The notes under the pieces are model-generated. The model was not told the DNA's origin. It searched no databases and saw nothing but the letters and a program-made list of their open reading frames with translations. From contig DAOURU010000028.1 of assembly GCA_030627585.1 (NCBI GenBank), forward strand, positions 1 through 9,323: a stretch of DNA of 9,323 nucleotides, read 5' to 3'. This DNA comes from Bacillota bacterium. Lineage in GTDB: Bacteria; Bacillota; DSM-12270; Thermacetogeniales; Thermacetogeniaceae. The position numbers and the translations under genes are program-made. Below, piece by piece: positions 7,158-9,323 of the stretch (its first letter is position 1; each line of letters begins with the position of its first letter).

Positions 7158-7658
7158 TCATCCTGTTCCAATACGCCCGTAAAGAACACCCAAATTTTTC
7201 CGGTTTTCCTTTGGTGGTGTCAATTTGGGCCGCAAAAAAGCAAGCAGTTGTTTTGCACCTTCAGCCAGATTAAATTTCAGACATTCATCGAAAGAAACCC
7301 AGACGGCATCAGCGACATCCGAACCGGCACGAACCTCCCCTTCCAGGTAATCGGCCAGAAAATCGACCAGGACATAATGAAATTCAACCTGATCCGCAGA
7401 ACTCCGATAAATTAGATCGAAAACCCCGACGATAGGCCCCGCTTCAATCGAAATGCTACATTCCTCTTGAACCTCCCTTTTTAAGGCCTGGGCCAATTCT
7501 TCCCCCAGCTCCACACCTCCCCCGGGTAAACTCCATAACCCCTGGCTGGGAGGCACACCCCGCCGGACAAGGAGAAGCTCCGGGCCGCGCAGCACAAGTC
7601 CGCCTACTCCAACCAGCGGGCGGGAGGGGTAAATGCGATCTGTTCTGTTTTTTCCCAT
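7158..7658 (-). CDS. Nudix hydrolase
   Basis: 166-residue Nudix-fold pyrophosphohydrolase, which would cleave a nucleoside diphosphate linked to another group, with Mg2+. The Nudix box spans 47-69 (G47, E53, R61, E62, E65, E66). The otherwise conserved Gly near its end is Ser68 (EECSI), an uncommon but tolerated change. The preceding GLWSLPGGGVELGE is typical of ADP-ribose pyrophosphatase and MutT-like members, but the substrate cannot be read from the sequence. The last 20 residues (about 147-166) are a polar tail outside the fold. ATG start at 7658 with AAGGTGG six bases upstream. It is the first gene of the operon Nudix-trmK-nif3-RNase H and has its own promoter at 7736-7764. Confidence 0.9.
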   Translation of the reverse strand: MGKNRTDRIYPSRPLVGVGGLVLRGPELLLVRRGVPPSQGLWSLPGGGVELGEELAQALKREVQEECSISIEAGPIVGVFDLIYRSSADQVEFHYVLVDFLADYLEGEVRAGSDVADAVWVSFDECLKFNLAEGAKQLLAFLRPKLTPPKENRKNLGVLYGRIGTG

Positions 7659-7735
7659 CGCGTCCCACCTTCGAGTCCCAGCTTAAAAATAATATTTGCT
7701 CCTGCTCTGTTTCGCATTTAAAACACTCTCCTCCA

Positions 7736-7764
7736 ATTTTAGATAGATAATGAAAACGGGTCAA
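7736..7764 (-). promoter_or_regulatory. Promoter of the Nudix-trmK-nif3-rnh operon
   Basis: Minus-strand sigma-A type promoter: -35 TTGACC (7759-7764, 5 of 6), exact 17-base spacer, -10 TAAAAT (7736-7741, 5 of 6). The predicted start near 7729 gives a leader of about 70 bases before the Nudix ATG. Its -35 is separated by only 18 bases from the -35 of the divergent arsR promoter, so the two polymerase sites lie back to back and may interfere. Confidence 0.75.
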
Positions 7765-7782
7765 GAAAATACAACTAAATTA

Positions 7783-7811
7783 TTGACATTTACCGGAAGA
7801 GTGTTTACAAT
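7783..7811 (+). promoter_or_regulatory. arsR promoter
   Basis: Plus-strand promoter with perfect -35 TTGACA (7783-7788), 17-base spacer and -10 TACAAT (7806-7811, 5 of 6). Predicted start near 7818, inside the palindrome cluster that begins at 7812. The leader to the arsR start codon is about 138 bases, unusually long for such a gene. As an almost consensus promoter it should be strong unless repressed. Confidence 0.82.
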
Positions 7812-7847
7812 ATATTTAAATATTCGAATATCCATATATTAATATAT
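7812..7847. promoter_or_regulatory. Probable ArsR operator (cluster of AT palindromes)
   Basis: Immediately after the arsR -10 box lie three perfect palindromes: ATATTTAAATAT (7812-7823), ATATTCGAATAT (7820-7831, overlapping the first) and ATATATTAATATAT (7834-7847). ArsR/SmtB repressors typically bind AT-rich inverted repeats of this kind at or near their own promoter and leave when As(III), Sb(III) or another metal binds. The position over the start site fits autorepression. The palindromes are seen directly; that this ArsR binds them is inference. Confidence 0.7.
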
Positions 7848-7897
7848 TTAGCTTGCGTTATACTTTTTGATAATTTTTATTTCTTTAATGGAATGGA

Positions 7898-7913
7898 TTC
7901 CGGAATTCCGGAA
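7898..7913. repeat. 16-base perfect palindrome in arsR leader
   Basis: TTCCGGAATTCCGGAA is its own reverse complement and lies in the arsR leader, 42 bases before the start codon. It is preceded by GGAATGGATTCC, so GGAAT/ATTCC elements recur in the same stretch (7890-7913). It is GC-containing and unlike the AT operator cluster upstream, so it could be a second protein-binding site or an RNA hairpin. No T run follows, which argues against a terminator. Confidence 0.6.
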
Positions 7914-7955
7914 GATTTCTTACGAAACGGTCAAAGGTATTAAGGAAGGATGTAT

Positions 7956-8345
7956 ATGCGGGAAATTATTGAAGCATTTCGTGCCTTGGGAGATGAAACC
8001 AGATTCCGCATCCTTGCACTCCTTAGTCAGGCGGAATTATGTGTCTGTGAAATAGAATTGATCCTCAAGCTTCCCCAACCCCGGGTCTCCCGTCATTTGG
8101 GGATTCTAAAAGATGCCGGCCTGATCGGCGACCGGCGGGACGGCCAGATGGTTTTTTACTACCTTGTTCCCTCCCACCCCCTCTGGGCCTGCATAGGTCC
8201 CGGAATTAAACAACTCCTGAAGGATTTCACCTTACCTGACGATACCCAGCGCCTTCGTATTTGTCTTCAGCACCGCAGGGAGGGAAAGAAACATCTGGCT
8301 AAACTCCGTTACGAGTGGTCGAAAGCAGAGATTCATCTCTACTAA
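7956..8345 (+). CDS. arsR: ArsR/SmtB-family metalloid-responsive repressor
   Basis: 129-residue winged-helix transcription repressor. The start of the fold is FRALGDETRFRILALL (8-23). ELCVC (27-31) provides the Cys29/Cys31 pair that in E. coli ArsR binds As(III)/Sb(III); a nearby third Cys as in E. coli CVCDLC is absent (here CVCEIE), but Cys79 and Cys103 could contribute. The recognition helix is about QPRVSRHLGILKDAGLI (41-57) and the wing RRDGQMVFYYL (60-70). The C-terminal 35 residues are basic and variable. Two ATGs are possible; 7956 is preferred over 7950 because AAGGA (7946-7950) is spaced five bases from it, while 7950 has almost no room for a ribosome site. It probably represses itself and the downstream aminotransferase, 28 bases away, through the palindromes at 7812-7847. 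Which metal it senses is inferred from the CVC motif. Confidence 0.92.
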   Translation: MREIIEAFRALGDETRFRILALLSQAELCVCEIELILKLPQPRVSRHLGILKDAGLIGDRRDGQMVFYYLVPSHPLWACIGPGIKQLLKDFTLPDDTQRLRICLQHRREGKKHLAKLRYEWSKAEIHLY

Positions 8346-8373
8346 ACATTCTTAAGAAAGGGAGGACTTTTTT

Positions 8374-9323
8374 GTGGAGGTTTACCTGAACAATGCCGCC
8401 ACGTCCTGGCCCAAACCCGAATGCGTTTGCGAAGCGGTTGACAACTTCCTGCGCCACTTCGGGGCAAGCCAGGGGCGCGGCGTTTTCCGGCGCAGCCTGG
8501 AGGCCACCAGGATCATCGAGGACTGCCGTCATGCCATGGCCCGCTTGCTCAATATCAGAGACCCTTCCCGGATTGTATTTACGAAAAACTGCTCCGAGGC
8601 CCTGAATCTGGCAATCAAGGGCTTTTTGCGCCCCGGCGATCACGTGATCACCAGCAGCATGGAGCACAACTCGGTCTGGCGCCCTTTAAAAACACTGGAG
8701 AAAAAAAGAATTATTTCTTTATCGGAAGTAATGTGTAACGAGCGCGGGGAAATTAACCTCGATGATATCAAACAGGCCTTCCGGCCGGAAACACGCCTCC
8801 TGGTCTTCACCCATGCCTCCAACGTAACGGGAACCCTCTTTCTCCTAGCTGAACTTGCGGACCTTGCCCATGCCCACGGCGCCAGGCTGCTGGTTGACGC
8901 CGCCCAAACCGCAGGGGTTTTTCCCATTGATGCTGCCGAACTTAACATCGACCTTTTAGCGTGCAGCGGCCACAAGGGGCTGCTCGGGCCCCAGGGAACC
9001 GGTGCCCTCTACATCGCGCCCGGTCTGGATCTGGAACCCCTGCTTGAGGGGGGAACCGGAAGCAATTCCCTCTTTCCCTTCCAGCCCGAAACCCTCCCGG
9101 AACGCTTTGAAACAGGCACCCCGAACGGCCCCGGCCTCGCCGGGCTCGGGGCGGCAGCAGAGTTTCTTCTTAAGACAGGAGTTACGGCGATTCGAGAAAA
9201 AGAACATCAACTGACGGCCCTTTTGCTGGAAAAGCTGAACCGTATCCCCGGCGTTATCCTCTACGGGCCCCAGGACCCCGACCGCCAGGTGGCGGTGGTT
9301 TCCTTCAACATTCAAGAGGTGAA
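8374..9323 (+). CDS. Class V aminotransferase, cysteine desulfurase-like (3' end cut off)
   Basis: The first 316 residues of a PLP enzyme are in the window; the family is usually about 380 residues, so some 60-70 are missing at the right edge. The frame is open from GTG at 8374 to the end, with GGAGG (8361-8365) eight bases upstream. It opens with YLNNAATSWPKPE (4-16) and QGRGVFRRS (33-41), typical of the 'cysteine desulfurase family protein' subgroup named for Enterococcus EF2568. PLP-site residues are visible: His98 (SSMEHNSV), Asp175 and Gln178 (VDAAQTAG), and the Schiff-base Lys201 (SGHKGLLGPQGTGALYI), then EGGTGSNS (225-232) and RFETGTPNGPG (244-254). The active-site Cys loop of true desulfurases would lie beyond the window, so whether it releases sulfur from cysteine, selenium from selenocysteine, or does something else cannot be decided. 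It is cotranscribed with arsR (28-base gap), and its codons are noticeably GC-rich. Confidence 0.9.
   Translation, partial: MEVYLNNAATSWPKPECVCEAVDNFLRHFGASQGRGVFRRSLEATRIIEDCRHAMARLLNIRDPSRIVFTKNCSEALNLAIKGFLRPGDHVITSSMEHNSVWRPLKTLEKKRIISLSEVMCNERGEINLDDIKQAFRPETRLLVFTHASNVTGTLFLLAELADLAHAHGARLLVDAAQTAGVFPIDAAELNIDLLACSGHKGLLGPQGTGALYIAPGLDLEPLLEGGTGSNSLFPFQPETLPERFETGTPNGPGLAGLGAAAEFLLKTGVTAIREKEHQLTALLLEKLNRIPGVILYGPQDPDRQVAVVSFNIQEV

Noticed and set aside
7604..7717. 37-codon minus-strand reading frame starting ATG at 7717 in the Nudix leader, with GGAGGAG upstream
   Set aside because: The GGAGGAG lies mostly upstream of the predicted transcript start (about 7729) and 10-12 bases from the ATG. 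The frame then runs into the Nudix coding region out of phase, and the peptide has no recognisable feature.
7867..8055. 62-codon plus-strand frame starting in the arsR leader
   Set aside because: It has no ribosome binding site before its TTG, overlaps arsR in another frame and shows no protein-like character.
8349..8358. TTCTTAAGAA palindrome between arsR and the aminotransferase
   Set aside because: Ten bases, AT-rich, no T run at the right place; likely chance.
8299..9315. Three minus-strand open frames opposite arsR and the aminotransferase
   Set aside because: They lie over a plus-strand frame with clear PLP-enzyme motifs and a strong ribosome site. Their translations resemble nothing and they have no start signals.

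Overview
The window looks like chromosomal DNA of a spore-forming, probably thermophilic Firmicute of the Clostridia type. The evidence is a Gram-positive-like 16S 5' end and rrn leader on the minus strand, a YunB-like sporulation protein, TrmK and a YqfO-type Nif3 protein (a pair usual in Firmicutes), strong AGGAGG ribosome binding sites, and a BpsA-type branched-polyamine synthase, an enzyme otherwise typical of thermophiles. I cannot name the genus. There are no transposases, CRISPR arrays, tRNAs or phage genes, and most of the region reads as ordinary core chromosome.

Layout, left to right. (1) 1-174 is the 5' end of a 16S rRNA gene reading leftwards out of the window. Its leader (175-365) has a boxA-like element and two well-spaced sigma-A type promoters. 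(2) 474-3685 is a minus-strand block: iron-type alcohol dehydrogenase, then tyrosyl-tRNA synthetase, then yunB, the last two starting at GTG and TTG. (3) 3783-4823 is bpsA on the plus strand, divergent from the dehydrogenase. Its last 23 bases overlap the convergent RNase H gene. (4) 4801-7658 is a minus-strand operon: Nudix hydrolase, trmK, nif3 (overlapping trmK by 28 bases) and an RNase HI-like gene, driven by a good promoter at 7736-7764. (5) 7659-7955 is a divergent control region. It holds the Nudix promoter, a near-consensus plus-strand promoter, a cluster of perfect AT palindromes at the start site and a 16-base GC-containing palindrome in the leader. (6) 7956-9323 is a plus-strand pair: an ArsR/SmtB repressor with a CVC metalloid-binding motif, followed 28 bases later by a class V (cysteine desulfurase-like) aminotransferase that runs off the right edge.

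How the genes relate: yunB, tyrS, trmK, nif3 and the RNase H are housekeeping or sporulation functions (translation, tRNA modification, nucleic-acid upkeep). The part that looks most like a dedicated system is the right end, where a metal/metalloid-responsive ArsR appears to control itself and a PLP enzyme able to act on sulfur or selenium amino acids. The rest of that operon lies outside the window. The BpsA gene stands alone, with no other polyamine gene in sight.
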